Origin: Enoplolaimus lenunculus | Taxonomy: Eukaryota > Nematoda > Enoplea > Enoplida > Thoracostomopsidae | Reading direction: 5' to 3' | Assembly: GCA_030248215.1 (NCBI GenBank) | Contig: JASANG010001580.1 | Coordinates: 1-64,000, forward strand | Length of the DNA: 64,000 nt | Shown: positions 23,000-36,500 of the stretch, piece by piece | How the letters are laid out: each line of letters opens with the position of its first letter | How positions within the stretch are numbered: the first letter of the stretch is position 1 | Made by a program: the position numbers and the translations under genes | The notes under the pieces: model-generated | What the model was told of the DNA's origin: nothing | The model's database searches: none | What the model saw: only the letters and a program-made list of their open reading frames with translations

Positions 23000-24299
23000 T
23001 TATTTCAGTACAATTTAAGACGTTAACATTCTTCGCGGGCGAATTTTTTCTTTCTTCTCGAAATATCTTTTAGCTCAGATTTAAAATATTGAAATGATTA
23101 CATAGCGTCGTTGGCAGGGTCGATGCTACATCTCGCGCGCCTGTACCCGTGCGGGTCGATGAGGTCCTCCTCTAAGATTTAATGAGGGTCCCATATGATT
23201 CAGTAATGATTTATGGCAACCACCGGAGCTTCTTGTTGTTCCCTGGGGGCCGCGTATCAATCGCACCAGGTCCTATGGAACAGAAAAAACAGTCCAGTTA
23301 CTAATCTATATTGTCTAACACTCTCTTCTACAGTTTTGATGTTTCCAAAAATTCTGTAATGGTCAGAATTTAGACTGAGACACTCAAATTGAAACGTCCT
23401 GAGGAGGTCACTCCGTCCTAACGGGTTAAAATGCTAGCCTTTGCACTAATCTTGAGTGTTCTCGTCTTGTTTTACATATTTTTGCAAAATTGAATTACAT
23501 ATATTTAACTTTAGTTTATTGTGTCAAAGGCAACTTTATTTATTCGCCGTAAAAGAATACGAGAATACACATGGCGGAAGCGAGAATTTACGATTGGCTA
23601 AGACCAATTTAAAAAGTATAATTAAAGTGTCAGATTGTGGTATGACATTGGCAAATTGTTACTAAAGCCGAGTAGGACGCTACCCGCGGGTACCGGCAAA
23701 CAGCAGGTTAAAGTACATTAACCAGTATGCCTCACAAATAAAGCAATGTTACCATGATTATGGTTCTGGCTGAATTAGGACCATGCACGCGGGAATACTT
23801 TTCACATATATTTCAACAAATAATTTTGGAGGACATCTTTTCATATAGCATTTGGAAACATTCTTCGCTGTTTCTATAGAGGTTATATTTTTCTTTGTCT
23901 CGGAACAATATGTTCTCAAGTTTTGTGTATAAAATCTTAAGATAAATTGCGACCATACAGACAAAAACGTTTTGATTCACTGATCATGATCATCCTTTGG
24001 CGAACAACCCAGTTTTACCGGTGATAGGTGTAATGTTCAATACTATCCAGTGCGAATTTTTTTACTAAATGGTTTGTTTTCAAAGTTACTCATTATGAGT
24101 TTTTTGTAACTTGAATCGAGTAAGTTACATCTATACAATGTAAAATTACATAATTGTATTGAACACAGAAGAAAAATAAGGGCAGGTAGTGGGTAAAGGA
24201 ATTTTGCGCAGGTATACCGGTGGTTAAATAATAAAATTTCCGCGGGTAAAGCGCAGCGCGCTAAAAAATTTTTTACCCACTTACACCTATGTACTAAAG
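23000..24299. other. Intergenic, no supported gene
   Basis: A GC-richer segment at 23100-23280 (GGCAGGGTCGATGCTACATC...ATCAATCGCACCAGGTCC) has loosely inverted ends and may be another old element. The rest is unremarkable. Confidence 0.35.
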
Positions 24300-24395
24300 G
24301 CTCAACAAAGCAATGCTAGGCTTAGGTTTACGCTTAGATTTATTCATAGACGTTATAAGCGACAACTTATCCGACGACGAATTGTCGTAGGTTCG
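24300..24395. mobile_element. MITE family C, copy C2 (partial)
   Basis: TAGGCTTAGGTTTACGC, AGATTTATTCATAGACG, then CGACAACTTATCCGACGACG ending AATTGTCGTAGGTTCGC. Left half missing. Confidence 0.65.
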
Positions 24396-24848
24396 CAAAT
24401 TATTGAAATGTTTAGTGGTATAAGGTAACTTAATACCGGAAATCGACGCCAAACCAAAGGTATGCGTGCAGGATAATAAACAGCAAACTGCAAACATTTT
24501 TTGATAACCATCTGTTTATTTCAGTTGCATTCTGTGATTTGAGTTTGTGTTGATTGGCTATGCGTTTTAACCAATGGGCGCCTGTGGGATTTCATTTTAG
24601 CAGCAGGGTATAATTGGCATCTGCAATTGTAGACGGTCAACTATTTTGAAATGTGGGCATAAACGCGAACTCAATTGAGCGACGTATACAAGCCAAATTT
24701 TGGCTTTTATATTAAGATTTTCTCTTTTATAATTAATACCACATGTTTCGTCCAGTTGCGTTTAACCGAAACGTTTTTGTTGAAATTTTGACTTACAGTT
24801 CACACCTTTAAAACATTAGTTTTTCATTTTATGTAACATAACTTGCAT

Positions 24849-24990
24849 GCTCGTAGTCAGCTCACCTTGCCAGAGGAGCTAAAAACGTTTCAAGATGGAG
24901 CATACAAGTGTTTTCGTTGACTTACAAGGAAGGTTGAAAATTTTCTAGGCGGCCAATATTTTTCCACGAGAGGCTGTACCCACCTGGCCT
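24849..24990. mobile_element. MITE family E, copy
   Basis: GCTCGTAGTCAGCTCACC, TTCGTTGACTTACAAGG, then ATTTTCTAGGCGGCC and CACCTGGCC. Same layout as 14578-14752. Confidence 0.65.
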
Positions 24991-25244
24991 TATCTTAAAT
25001 ACCGGCCCAGATACAAGTGACACAAGGTTTTTTGTGTGGTGCCAAAATGATTTTTAGTTGTATGGTTTAGAAATATTAACTGTCAGTGCGATAGACGCGT
25101 TAGCCCCATTCGGCAGAGCTCATCAAAGCTGATCTTACAATGTATTAATTAATTTTGATTCAACGTCAAAAAATAGAACGATTCCAGTATGAGTTTACAC
25201 TGAAGAGACTAATTGTGAATTTCATCGTTTATTGCATCAAAACG

Positions 25245-25300
25245 TCTTATTGCTAACTGGTGATAGGTGCTATATGAGAATACGGGCCTTGTACGGAACC
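25245..25300. mobile_element. MITE family F fragment
   Basis: ATTGCTAACTGGTGATAGGT...GAGAATACGGGCC, matching the right end of 47447-47670. Confidence 0.5.
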
Positions 25301-25886
25301 TGGTCCGTAAAATAATCCCAATATTCTTTGTGTGTTCAGCAGCGTTTATGCAACGTTTGTGTTCTCTACCGGCAAAACTCGTATATAAAATGAATTTTTA
25401 TATTTTAATATTTTAATCTGTAGGAAAACAGGTTACTTTGAGATTTTTGAAACTGTCAGCAAACATTTGAGCGTTTTGCGATCTGACCAGCTGTGGATTA
25501 GCTATTAAGACCATGTCCGCACGTCTAATTTTGCGCTTTTATGCAATTTGTCGGCAAATTTCTTTAGTTGTATATAGCATTCACCAGTTGGCAATAGGTT
25601 TTCAATACTATAGCTAAGTAATTAAGATTACGAATTAAAGAACATTGAGATAGAAAACAAATAACCAAAAGACAGCGCAATTTTATTCGGCATTTTTCAG
25701 ACAAAAATTTCAACGGCAAGCGGTACGATTTCAATAGGCGCCAATCGTATTTTACTCGTTTTAAAGTTAAGTTTTCTAAATTTTAACGGTTACTCGACCC
25801 CGCACAAAAGTGTTGAAGTCTCACGGACTCGCTTAGAACCGTCGTGCTGACGCTCCTGTCTTGTGCTTATGTGAATTAATAACTTC

Positions 25887-26067
25887 GGCCCATGTTACTT
25901 TAAGGGGCGTAAAGGTTTGTGGTGGATCTATAAATGTGTGGGTTTAGATTCTAGATTACAACTTTTTGCTTAGTCATAGGCTTAGGAACACGTTTTTGCA
26001 ACGCTTAGGCTTTTAGGCTAAGGCATACACTTACTTTACTGTTACGTCCCTAAAAGTAACGTTGGCC
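25887..26067 (+). mobile_element. MITE family B, copy B1
   Basis: Ends GGCCCATGTTACTTTAAGG and TAAAAGTAACGTTGGCC are inverted repeats. Flanks ATAACTTC (25879-25886) and ATAATTTC (26068-26075) match at 7 of 8 positions, an hAT-like duplication. The interior has TTTAGATTCTAGATTA and CTTAGG-type repeats. Sister copy at 44799. Confidence 0.85.
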
Positions 26068-26821
26068 ATAATTTCTTAAGTTCTACATAGTCAAAACTAT
26101 ATTGCGTTTTCGTTTCAACTTATGTTTGAAAATGTTTTAATTATGCTATCTTAGTTGAATTTCAACGCAATGTGTATCTAGGATATCCGCGTACGCAATA
26201 AAATATCGTCGACTTCCATTGTTAAAGACTATTATTTTTCTCGTTCAAACACCACCCGACAATCTTCCCTTTTTTTTAAATTTTATTATTTGCATTTTCA
26301 CTGAAATTTTAAACTCATCTTTGAAACGAATATGTGTACACAATGCAGCTTTAATTTCTGTTGCAATTTGGCCATATACAATGGTGAATTGGCAAATTTT
26401 TCGCCGGGACTCTCGCGTACCTAATATACAGTGCAAGAAGATTGTGAACGAAACTTGCCAAGAAGATAAACGCAATTTTAGTTTGGAATCTAAATCTAAA
26501 ATTTTTCGTTTTAATTCCTGTTGGGGAGGCATGGTACGGGTGTCCCCTTGCATGTGAAAAAAATAAATGGACCACTTGTCGTCTCTCATTTCTCAACTTT
26601 GAAAATAGAGTTCAAACGGAATTTCTGTGCGTATTTCAGTAACTTTTTTTGAGTAGAAATTTTCCGCCTCAGCGTTTAGTTTGAAATTTATCAAACTGTG
26701 TGGGTTTTTGCTGTTGTGGTTTCGAGGTTTTGAGAGTAAAAATTTCATTGAGGTAAAAGTTATTATGTGATTGTTTGTGACTTTTGTTGACATGTGGGCA
26801 TAACGGCGTGAAACTGATGAG

Positions 26822-27031
26822 TCTACGACATTTCAACGCCTGACAGCCTGTCTGCCGACAGTGTACTAAAACCTACGCCTTAAGAGGCTTAATCCTAAAC
26901 GTAATCCAAAGCCTAAATATTAAGAAAAAGCATAATCCTAAGCGTAATCCAAAGCCAAAGAATAAGCGTGATGGGTGACAAATTGTGTTGGCGACAAAAT
27001 TTCGGATTACGCGTTGTCGGGCGACAAATTG
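26822..27031. mobile_element. MITE family C, copy C3
   Basis: CTACGACATTTCAACGCCTG at the left, GTTGTCGGGCGACAAATTG at the right. Interior CTAAACGTAATCCAAAGCC appears twice. Confidence 0.7.
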
Positions 27032-27414
27032 ACATGATACCGAAACTGTCACAATTCTTCGCCTTTAATTCGTTCATCTGTTTCAATTTAAACAAGCAAC
27101 CCCTGAATGAAGCAATGGAGGCTTGGTAAAACAAACTTAATGCAAACTTGCAGAAAGAACTCGATTTTTAACCCGAAGTTTACGTGCTGTATTTATCACT
27201 GCGACAGCAAATAATTTGTGAAATTTACTAATTGAACCAACGAAACTCTAATATTACTAATCAACAACAGGATAAATGCCTAAAATTTTAACTTTTGTTA
27301 ACCCGCACAGCAAGGTAAACTCGCTAAATCCAATTAAAAATAAATTATAAAATTCTTTTTTTTCAAAGATTTTTACAACAAATATCCGGCAGGTTAATAC
27401 CGGAGCTGAATGTC

Positions 27415-27605
27415 AATTTTTTCCGGAACCAGATGTCGATTTTGCCGGAGCCAAATGTCGATTTTTTGCCGGAGCCAGATGTCGATTTTTTGCCGGAGCC
27501 AGAAGTCGATTTTTTGCTGGAGCCAGATGTCGATTTTTTGCCGGAGCCAGATGTCGATTTTTTGCCGGATCCAGATGTCGATTTCTTCCCGGAACTAGAT
27601 ATACG
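27415..27605. repeat. 24-bp minisatellite, about eight units
   Basis: Unit GATGTCGATTTTTTGCCGGA plus GCCA. Because 24 is a multiple of three, several frames stay open and read as eight-residue repeats (KKSTSGSG on the minus strand, DVDFLPEP on the plus). No flanking exon signals were found, so it is read as non-coding. Confidence 0.92.
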
Positions 27606-30377
27606 GTTGAACCCTAATATATATGTATATATAATATAACAGTACTTATTGTATCCAACTTGAAATATTCTTAACAAAACAATAACACCTCCACTAGTTA
27701 ATTGATGGACAATTTAAACGGGCCCGTAGCCAGAATGCGGCCAACCGCCCTCAGTTGTAGCCTGTGAAAATTTTGACCCCACAAAATTTTTTTACGTGCT
27801 TGAAGATCTTCCGTAACCAACTGCATGTTCGTCCTGAAATTGTTTTGTCACCCAAGCATGTCGCTTTGTCTACGGTCCTGGATTCTCATACCTAGCAACA
27901 TTTAACTAAACCGAACTATGAAAATTTATTTAATCCTCTTGCAGTAAAACAGTCTAATGATCTTTTGTTAAGTTTCTGTATCATAGAAATGTAATAGCAT
28001 TGTTGAAACAATTCAAAGCTATAGCACGGTTTAGCCTGAAGGTACACTACTGCAATAACGGTACGAGAAATTTTTAATAAAGAAACATTTAAGTATTTCA
28101 CAAAGCTGGTATCTTCAAAAACGGTTTTTATATAAATATTCAAATATATATTCGTTGTGAAAACCAGGAACGTAACAGGAAACCGCCAGGTGCGCCCTGT
28201 CCCCCAATACTGTTTGATATGTGTTAATTGCTGGCATTTCCTTGCTGAAATAACGATAACGATTGGCCAGTGTAACGCTGACCGACATTTTTATGACTTA
28301 TTCCCCCCACCAGTCCGAATATCCGCGTGCAGTAACGATTTTACATGGTACGTGTTTGCACCCCCAGCGCTAATTTTATCGAAGACAAAAGTGTCCCCGT
28401 CGTTACAGTTTCCCTAAGAATAGGCATACGTCAAATTCTAATTAACTCCGAGCCTAAGCTCGATACTGTGAACCTATTTTATGATCCCGTCGTTGGGAGG
28501 ATAGGGAATTTTTGTTGAACAAAGTAAACAAATACCGTAAATGCTTAGCTGTTCACTGGGTTCGTAGAATTGTCAACGTTTATCATTCAACGCTTGCGGA
28601 ACTGCATTTTACCAACAACTCGAACGAGGAAATATTATAATTTTGTGGCGTTTAAAGCTTCTGACAATTTCGCCACACTTAATTTTACCGCAGATCGCAA
28701 ATTAAAATCTTTCATCTTCGCAAAAAAGTTTAATTTTGGAGCAAATTTAATTAAAATTGTATTCTAATTTTATCGTCAACTCGCTAAATGCCTATCCGCA
28801 TCTCTAAGCTTACACGCACCGTTTCTTTAGCTGTGCCTTTAAACTTATAATCGACTATACTACGTAGGTATGAACTCGAATGAAACAAACAGGATACGAG
28901 GGGCGTATGGGGCGTTCCCGTTTATAAAAAAGATACCGAGTCACAGTTCGAAAATGAAAATCACGAATGACGAAATTTCAATCGTTGAAAACTGCTCTCA
29001 GTCTTAAACACTAAAGATATTAGAGTTTATTTAAAAATTAAAGTTCTCTCTAAAGTGTACTTTAGGATTATGCGTGCACTATTCATAAGTGTTTGCTTAA
29101 CAGATGTTGTTCGTTTCGTGGCAACAACATTTTGCAGGTGTTAAGTACGTGTTTAGTAGTATGGTAGGGCAGCGCCATGTTGCAATTAATTTTACATTTT
29201 GCGTTATTTTGCGTAAAATATTAATGCTTTGAGGGCTTTTGTCAACTTCCGCGTAGGTTTCAAAATTTTCACATTTTAGCGTATATAAAACTTCGACTTA
29301 GGCTTAGAATTAGGTTTATGGAACATCCACGTTATACTGCACGCGCTACTGCAAAAAATGTCTGGGTCTTAGTAAGACCCGACGTCGCTTTAACACACTA
29401 TTACGAGACCACTATAATGTCCCGTAGCCCTAACGAGGACGTAAAGACATATTGTACTGTGTTCATATAGCACCGCAAACATACATAACAACAACACAAA
29501 CACACATACACACTTATTGATTATGCTTAATTTTTTACTTTTTGTCCCGACTCCCTTCGGACAGTGTCGGGACAATTAATAGTGTCTACGTACCGCATAA
29601 AATTGTACCTGCACGCTAGATGCACACTCAATTGTACACAGATCCCTACCGGGTGGTTGGACAAATTTTTAACTTAGCGAGCGCATTATAACGTGGATGA
29701 CCCATTAAGCATGGAGGTTGGTTATAGTGTAAGCCTAAAACCTGTAGCACATATTTCGGCCAGTTAAGCGTATACTAAAGGCGAAAGAACCACAAAACTA
29801 ATCGAAGCGGCTATCACCAAAAAATTTTAATATCAAAAATGAAACTTTAAACATTCGTTGATACGATAAATGGTTTTAACTGCATAATTACTTAGCTAAT
29901 AATAGATGCAAAACGTAGTAGTTGAGAATACTGGACTTGAAATTATTTCGAATGCTTGACCTCTACAAAACGTCGAGATTTCACGCTGTCCACTCTAGAC
30001 ACAATTATGTAACCCTTTTTGCTGGAATGTTTAGCAAACCCATTAGCAATTGCTAGATTTCCATTACGCTTTAGAGAGCATATACACTTACCAGTATATC
30101 TTGGAGACCTAAGTTAATTTAAGCCTAGTTTGGCTTTAAAATCTCATGCCAGAACGGAATTTTGTCATCGGAATATAGTAGAATTTTTCGGAAATGTCTC
30201 AACTGATGCTTTATATATTTGGTAATTTTGTGAACTTTTTTCAATAAGACTAATGATATGAGTGTGAAATTATTATTGGTTTGTTTTGCTACTTGAAATT
30301 AGCAAAGTTCAAGTCGGAAGTTTACAGTTTGATTAATCGCAGAGAAAATATTTTTTGAGAAATGTACACATTTATGG
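27606..30377. other. Intergenic, repeat debris only
   Basis: A family E end (GGCCCGTAGCCAG, 27721-27733) and short CTTAGG words near 29298. No exon, RNA gene or clear repeat elsewhere. Confidence 0.4.
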
Positions 30378-32400
30378 TGGGTCCGTAGCCAAGGACGGGA
30401 GTCAGGAGGGCACAGCCCCGCGTAAAAAAATTCCCACGCAGAAAATATTTGTTATTTGTTGATCTGACGCTCTCCTGATGGTCCTACGGTGTGGGCTATC
30501 CAACTTATGGCATTAAATTCGCTGGTGTTTTAATAGTTTTACTCGAAACAATTCGAATTGTTTTTGAATTCATCAAAACTCTCTGTTTTAGCCGGTAGAC
30601 CAGAGGTTTTGACATGCCGTCCCAAAATTAAAATCATTCTTGAACTGACTGACCATACCTGAGAACCTCAAATTTGTTTCATTGGTCTTGCACATTTAAG
30701 GCATGGCTGCTGCTTTACCTACCCTCAGCATGGAGAGTGAGCCTCAGCCACCGTAGAAACGTTTTTGCCCACCCCTCTCAGTACCGTTTAAGCCCTGGTT
30801 TTAAGTCACGTAAGTCAGCGGCATGCCCAAAACCAGTCCACCCTCGAGAATGTTTAGCTTACTACGGGCCTGGCAAACACAAACCTATTGTAACCAAGGG
30901 TCAACGTAGGACCTCAAACGAGCTTTTAAGCTTCAAACCCGATGCATATCAAACGGGCCAATTTGACAATTGAAGCACAACTTTAACTGATATATAAGGC
31001 CAGAAATGCCACGAAACGGTACCACAGCTTTAAGTTCTTGCACAAAAGTTTGTGATAAGAAACAATTTAAACGCATTTGTGGTTGTATCAGGAAACGTTG
31101 AATAACTGTAAACCATGAACCACAACTGTTTTGCCAGTTTCGGGTTTTGTCGATCTGCGTAGGAGGGCAAGTTTCGGCGACAGTGTTCCAGAACACTGTA
31201 AAATATAGAGAGGGGGGTAGAGAAGATATTTCTCCTTGTTAATGTTTTGGAAAGTCAAAAAATCACTTTTAACACGGTTTAAAGTAACATTTTGGATCAG
31301 TGAGGTCGAAAAAACCTGCTTTTACATGAGGTTCCCGAAATGAAATCTTAGCTACGCCGCAGGCTTATAAATTGTGACAAATCTGTAAATTTGTGCTATT
31401 GCACCCTGGCTTGAAATAAATTTAGTTTTTCGCTACTGGTTTTAGAATTTTTTTAAAACCTTTCTAAAATAGAGTAGTAGCCTGTTTAATTTATGAAATT
31501 TCTGCTGATTATATAGCGCGATACACGTGTTACAAACGGGTGTCTACGGTATATTTGGTTCGACAATGAAGCATAAAATATTTAAATTACAACAGACGTT
31601 ATCCAGAAACGACCAAAACGCATAGACATAGGCAGACGAAAGACCAAACCTATTAAGTACATACAAGCAACTGGCTTAGAGTTAAAATTTGCTTCAGCTA
31701 ACAGTTATTTACAGAAATATTTTTTCAAAGTTTCTTATGGGCATTACCCCCTGCTCCCTGTTTCTACGTCCCAGCTCTATGACCCGACAACAAAGAGTAA
31801 CTGAACAAATTAAACTGGAGTTTCGTAGTGAAATGCTAAATTAAACTTTCGATAGACCCTTTGGCTATTTCTCACATTTAGTATCATTTTCTCTTTCGTT
31901 TAAACTGGGACATACAATATTCAAGCTTTAACTACGGAAATGGATGGGTTTCGCAGGCTGAACAGGGCAGGAGCTAAGAGTTCATTTCGCAAGTGTATAC
32001 CCTAGACAGTTTATTGTGAGCTTGGAATAGCGAGCGAGTAAAATGTTATTGACATCTTAGATCGAGCACGTAATATTGAAACCTACCTGTAAAAGTGGTT
32101 ATTTTTCATTTCCCAAAATAGAAAAATATCCCTTCTACATCCCTTCGCTACACTCCTGATAATAGAAGCAAATACAATTAATCTAGCTAACAAACACACC
32201 AAATTCATTGGAACCAGGCCAAAACTGTTGCGAAAAGAATACGTAAGCCCTCGTTCTGAGAAAAACAAAAAAGTATCCAGCCGTTTAAGCATATGTCTTT
32301 ATACTCTCACGGATATCTATTACGTCTAGTATTACAGTTAAGTTGAAAATACAATTAAACAATGGATTTTAGCCAAAATCTTCAAATTTTCAAACCTAAA
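30378..32400. other. Intergenic, no supported gene
   Basis: Opens with a family-E-like end (GGTCCGTAGCCAAGGACGGG, 30379-30398). A 99-codon frame at 30674-30973 has no ATG or splice context. Nothing else recognised. Confidence 0.4.
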
Positions 32401-32414
32401 TTCTTAATTTTTCC

Positions 32415-32602
32415 GGTCAGTGTAAACATCAGGGGCGGAACGTTTTTCTGTGGGACTAGAATAGAGTAAGTTTAAGCTTTAGACAAATTTTTCTGCTTGG
32501 CTTTGGCTTAGGCTTAGGAATAAACTTATTTTTGCGCTTAGGCTTAGGTTTAGGAATATATATGCCTATAATACTGTTCCGCCCCTGTTCTTTACACGGG
32601 CT
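32415..32602 (+). mobile_element. MITE family A, copy A4
   Basis: GGTCAGTGTAAACATCAGGGG to TGTTCTTTACACGGGCT. Flanks ATTTTTCC (32407-32414) and ATTTTTTC (32603-32610) agree at 7 of 8 bases, supporting an 8-bp duplication. CTTAGG repeats at 32505-32520 and 32537-32550. Confidence 0.85.
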
Positions 32603-33159
32603 ATTTTTTCGTTTGCCCACCGTAGTAGCACTCTGGTGTAAAACTCGGCGTCGGTATTGATACGCATAAAGCAGTTACAGGCGTTTACGGTATTCTAACA
32701 TTAATCTAACACAGCATTTAAGTGTTTTTGCCGCGTACCATGAAACGGCGAAATTTATCGAAATAATGCTTATCTAAGGTGTAGTTTGAATTTCATTTCG
32801 GGAGAATGTAACCTTATGTTAATTTTTTGACCTTTAGGGACTCGCAAATGTTATTCTGAACCATGTTACAAGTACTTTAATTCTTGCCTCGCAACAAATT
32901 TACAGCAGGAGATATATTCCTATATACTGCCCCCCTGGTATTATCATCTGAATACACCATTATCTCGTTTTTGTTCGAATAGCCCTAGTTTATGTCCCCA
33001 CCCACGCTAACGATTTCACGGTCCATTGGATTTCAACTGAAACCGAGAGCAAAAATGGGATAATGCAATCATTTTTGATTTATTAGCTTTGATGGTGAGA
33101 TAGTTAGAATAACAAACTAGCGCGAATTAAGCCAAAAATTAGCTAAGCCGTCTATTTAT

Positions 33160-33543
33160 TTAGCATCTCATTTTATTAGCTAAGGTGTTTATAAATGCAT
33201 GATAATCGGATTGTAGGAGAGCAAGTTTGCGTTTTGTGCAAATGTTTTGGCTTTCAAAATGTTTCGTTTCATTGTCGAATGACAGGCTCGCGGCCCTCAT
33301 AGGGGTTGATAAGTTGACATTTGAATTTTCTGGGTTGAAATTGTACTCTAAGATAGTGTCAGCTTCGATATTCATAAGAAGCCCAATATCAGAACGCAAG
33401 GATATATGCCGACCCAAATTCTCTGCATAAACGAGGAAAAACACTGTTTTAAATATATGAAAATTTGCTGGATCGTAGAGGTCACAAATTTCTTTGCTCG
33501 TTATATTCTGTTCGAGAAGCACCCAAGCAGGAAATGTGTGATC
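33160..33543 (-). CDS. Candidate 3'-terminal coding exon, unknown protein
   Basis: Unrecognised. On the minus strand a possible acceptor (ATAATTAG) precedes 33543. From there 127 codons stay open to a TAA at 33160, with mixed, protein-like composition (DHTFPAWVLLEQNITSKEI at the start, FINTLANKMRC at the end). An AATAAA overlaps the stop codon, the same arrangement as in the two real genes of this window. No upstream exon was identified and no domain is visible. It could be the last exon of a gene running in from higher coordinates, a decayed gene, or chance. Confidence 0.3.
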   Translation of the reverse strand, partial: DHTFPAWVLLEQNITSKEICDLYDPANFHIFKTVFFLVYAENLGRHISLRSDIGLLMNIEADTILEYNFNPENSNVNLSTPMRAASLSFDNETKHFESQNICTKRKLALLQSDYHAFINTLANKMRC

Positions 33544-33552
33544 CTAATTATA

Positions 33553-36500
33553 AACCCCGGTTATGTCGCTGCTTGGAGATCAAAAAAACTTCAAAAGAAA
33601 CGTTAGCCTGCATGTGAAATTACAATAATTAACTGGAAACGTTGTTTCACGGGTCACTTGTGGGTGACAGTTGTTTCCCTCCCTGGCCACTAAAGATAGC
33701 CTATAGAGTTAGGAGCTAGTGTTACCGCTTAATTAGATTTCATCAATTTTGGACGTTTGACATATTCGGTGCGGTTAGGCGTTTTAGCTGATTTAAAACG
33801 CAGTCTTCCATTATTAATATAATCAAGACTTAAAATGTAAAATTGGTAACAGACTGTTTGCAGCTTCGTTTACTTGAAAGAAGTGTATATATGAGCTTTA
33901 AGAGTGCCGAATTTAAGACGTTAGACTTAGGCCAAAGCGCTTTCAACTCGTTACCAACAATTCTTAGTAGAAGGGGTGAGAGATTTCCTCAGGGGGCATG
34001 GAAAATTTTCCTAACTTTGAAATTTTTTAATGCAGCTTAAATAATTTTCGGTTGGGTTGTTCACTGTTGTTCATAGAAGTGGCGCTTCACACAACCCCTT
34101 TGCGCACATGAGCGTTGTGCAGGCTTTTAGTGTGTGTAACTAACTATGATGTTTAGATTTGGCCTAATATTGGGGTTGGTTAATAATTTAGAGGATTGGT
34201 TATAATTGGAAAAAGCCAGAATTTAGTTTTATCAGGAATGGATGATGCATACTTCAACACAAGACAAGAGTATGCAACTGGGTAATCTGTTCTAAACCTA
34301 ACGATTACTGTGAAATATATGATCGATAATATAGAATATAAGCATTGGTACCAGATTTTTTGTCCTTATGAAATATTTAAATCTAAAATCACGGCAAGAT
34401 TTGACTTCGACGCTATGCTTTATTTCACCATTAAATATATCCTTTACTTTATCAAAACTTTATCAATTTTTAATATATTTTCAAAAAATATTTTCAATTT
34501 TAACTGTAAATTTTTTGGCTTTTTAGGATTATGAAACAAATTGAAAAAAAAAAAACCATTTCTCTCAAACGTCCACTTGAAACTAGAATTTTGTCAAATG
34601 CAACCAGCTCGATGTACATCGAGGGACACTGGGATGAAATTATAATCCGTTGTATTTGAAAATCTTTAGACGATGCAAGGGGGGCCACCCAGGCGATGGC
34701 CCTCAACGGGCATTTAAAACCAAAATTTTGTATTAAGATTTATCACATAAATTGTGTTTGACTTCTCGTTTACGACGTTTTTTCACTATTTTATATTCAA
34801 GAAAATTCTTGACCCACAACTAGGAACTGCCGACGGGGAACTGGGATGAAACTTAAATCCATCAGCGTAAAACGTCCAAACGCTAAGCCCCGTTTTTGAA
34901 AAATGCTTCAGCGTTTTATATTTGCTTTTTCTTAAGCGAAATTTTATATTAAAAGATGGGGCGTTGAAATGTTTGCAAAATTGCAAACTGCAGTTTGTTA
35001 TGTTTTATGCAATACACTCCAAAAGCGATGCAGTCAGTATTTCGTTCCGGAAGGGTATATAAACGTAATAATTAACAGTAAATTTGTTGTACACTAAAGT
35101 AAAGCGGTTTATTCTGAAGCTTGAGAAGTGTTTCATTTTTACTCTGCCATTCACAAATTTCTGAACGGTTTATAACCCATTTGTATGCGTTCTATCCATC
35201 AGTTTTAGCTCGCGAGTTGAAGAAACTGTCTGTTTTTGTTCGTAGACTCGTTGTTTGTGCAGTGTGCAAATTGTTTTTGAATAAATACGCTCAAAATTGA
35301 CGCGGTAAAAGCCGCAAAATAAATTTATTCAGTATAAATTCTACAACACTGCCGCTATTTTACGACGCTAAAGTTTTCTTGCAAATTGTTCGTCGTGTCC
35401 TGTTTGTGTGTTCTCGGCATTTTATTAAAACTTGTCAACTCACAGTGAAACGAATTTTTGCCATTTTAAGCATTATGCCGTAGTTTGGTTACAGAATCAA
35501 CGTTGTACAATTTTACTTTGGCTTAGCCGAAGAAAGCGAAACTTGAAATAGGAAAAATTTGTGCTTTTTTCGATTTCATTTTAACCACAGCGGCCAAATT
35601 AAAATAACCATGTTTCTACTAAACACGCAATAATTGTTAAACATCAGGACTTTACATTTGTTATCTGACAATTTTCTAAATGCCACTCAGATAAATATTA
35701 TCTCTTTCAATAAAGGATATATCACCAAAAATCTCAGGTGAAGCTTTCATCTTGATTTACGTAAAAATCAGTGCCAAACTAGCACCCCCTAACTTTCAAC
35801 GGGGGGCCTCACCCAGTCAGTACCCTCAGCCAAGTTCGTTAAGTAATTTTTCAAGCAACCTCGTAAATCGTAAAAATTTGTGGTCACTTCAAAACCAATT
35901 CGTATCTTTAAAGGTTAGAAATTGCAGCCTACTGTTGAGTTCGGAAACTTCACGGACCGGTGAACGGGCCCTGAAGGTGGTGTTGCCCTCAGGTTTTTCG
36001 ACTAACCCAAGTATTGACTACGCTTCTGCCGACGGCAACATTTTGGTGCCACAGCCTGAACGATCCATACTCCAGCGCCAAAGAATGTTGAATTTTACGT
36101 TGGAATATAAAGTATTTAAATTTTAAAATTGCATCTGCAATTTCGCTCGCGTAGTCTTATTGATGCTATTTCCCGTTTGACTTCAGGCGGCTTTGTCTAG
36201 TTTCAACCTCAGTTGAAAATCCTAACTAAACGTATGCTTACAGAGTCACAGCAATTACTAACAGCCGAGTAAAGTGTACCTGTAATCGTACTTCATGGGT
36301 GTTTGTTGAAATGTTAGAAACATAAATGTGTGCGAGTTCAGTAGTTTGTTTGTAATTTAATTACAATTGGAACCCTTGAATTACCGAAAAATACAGAAAA
36401 AATAACCTCAAAAACAATTCAACTGACAACATTTTGCAGATGATTGCTAAGATTAGCAAACTTAGCGTCATTTTATTACTTAATTTTGTTTTACCTCCGG

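Noticed and set aside
27363-27677. KKSTSGSG-repeat protein, 104 codons, minus strand
   Set aside because: 24-bp minisatellite with equally open frames on the other strand; no start, splice or flanking coding support.
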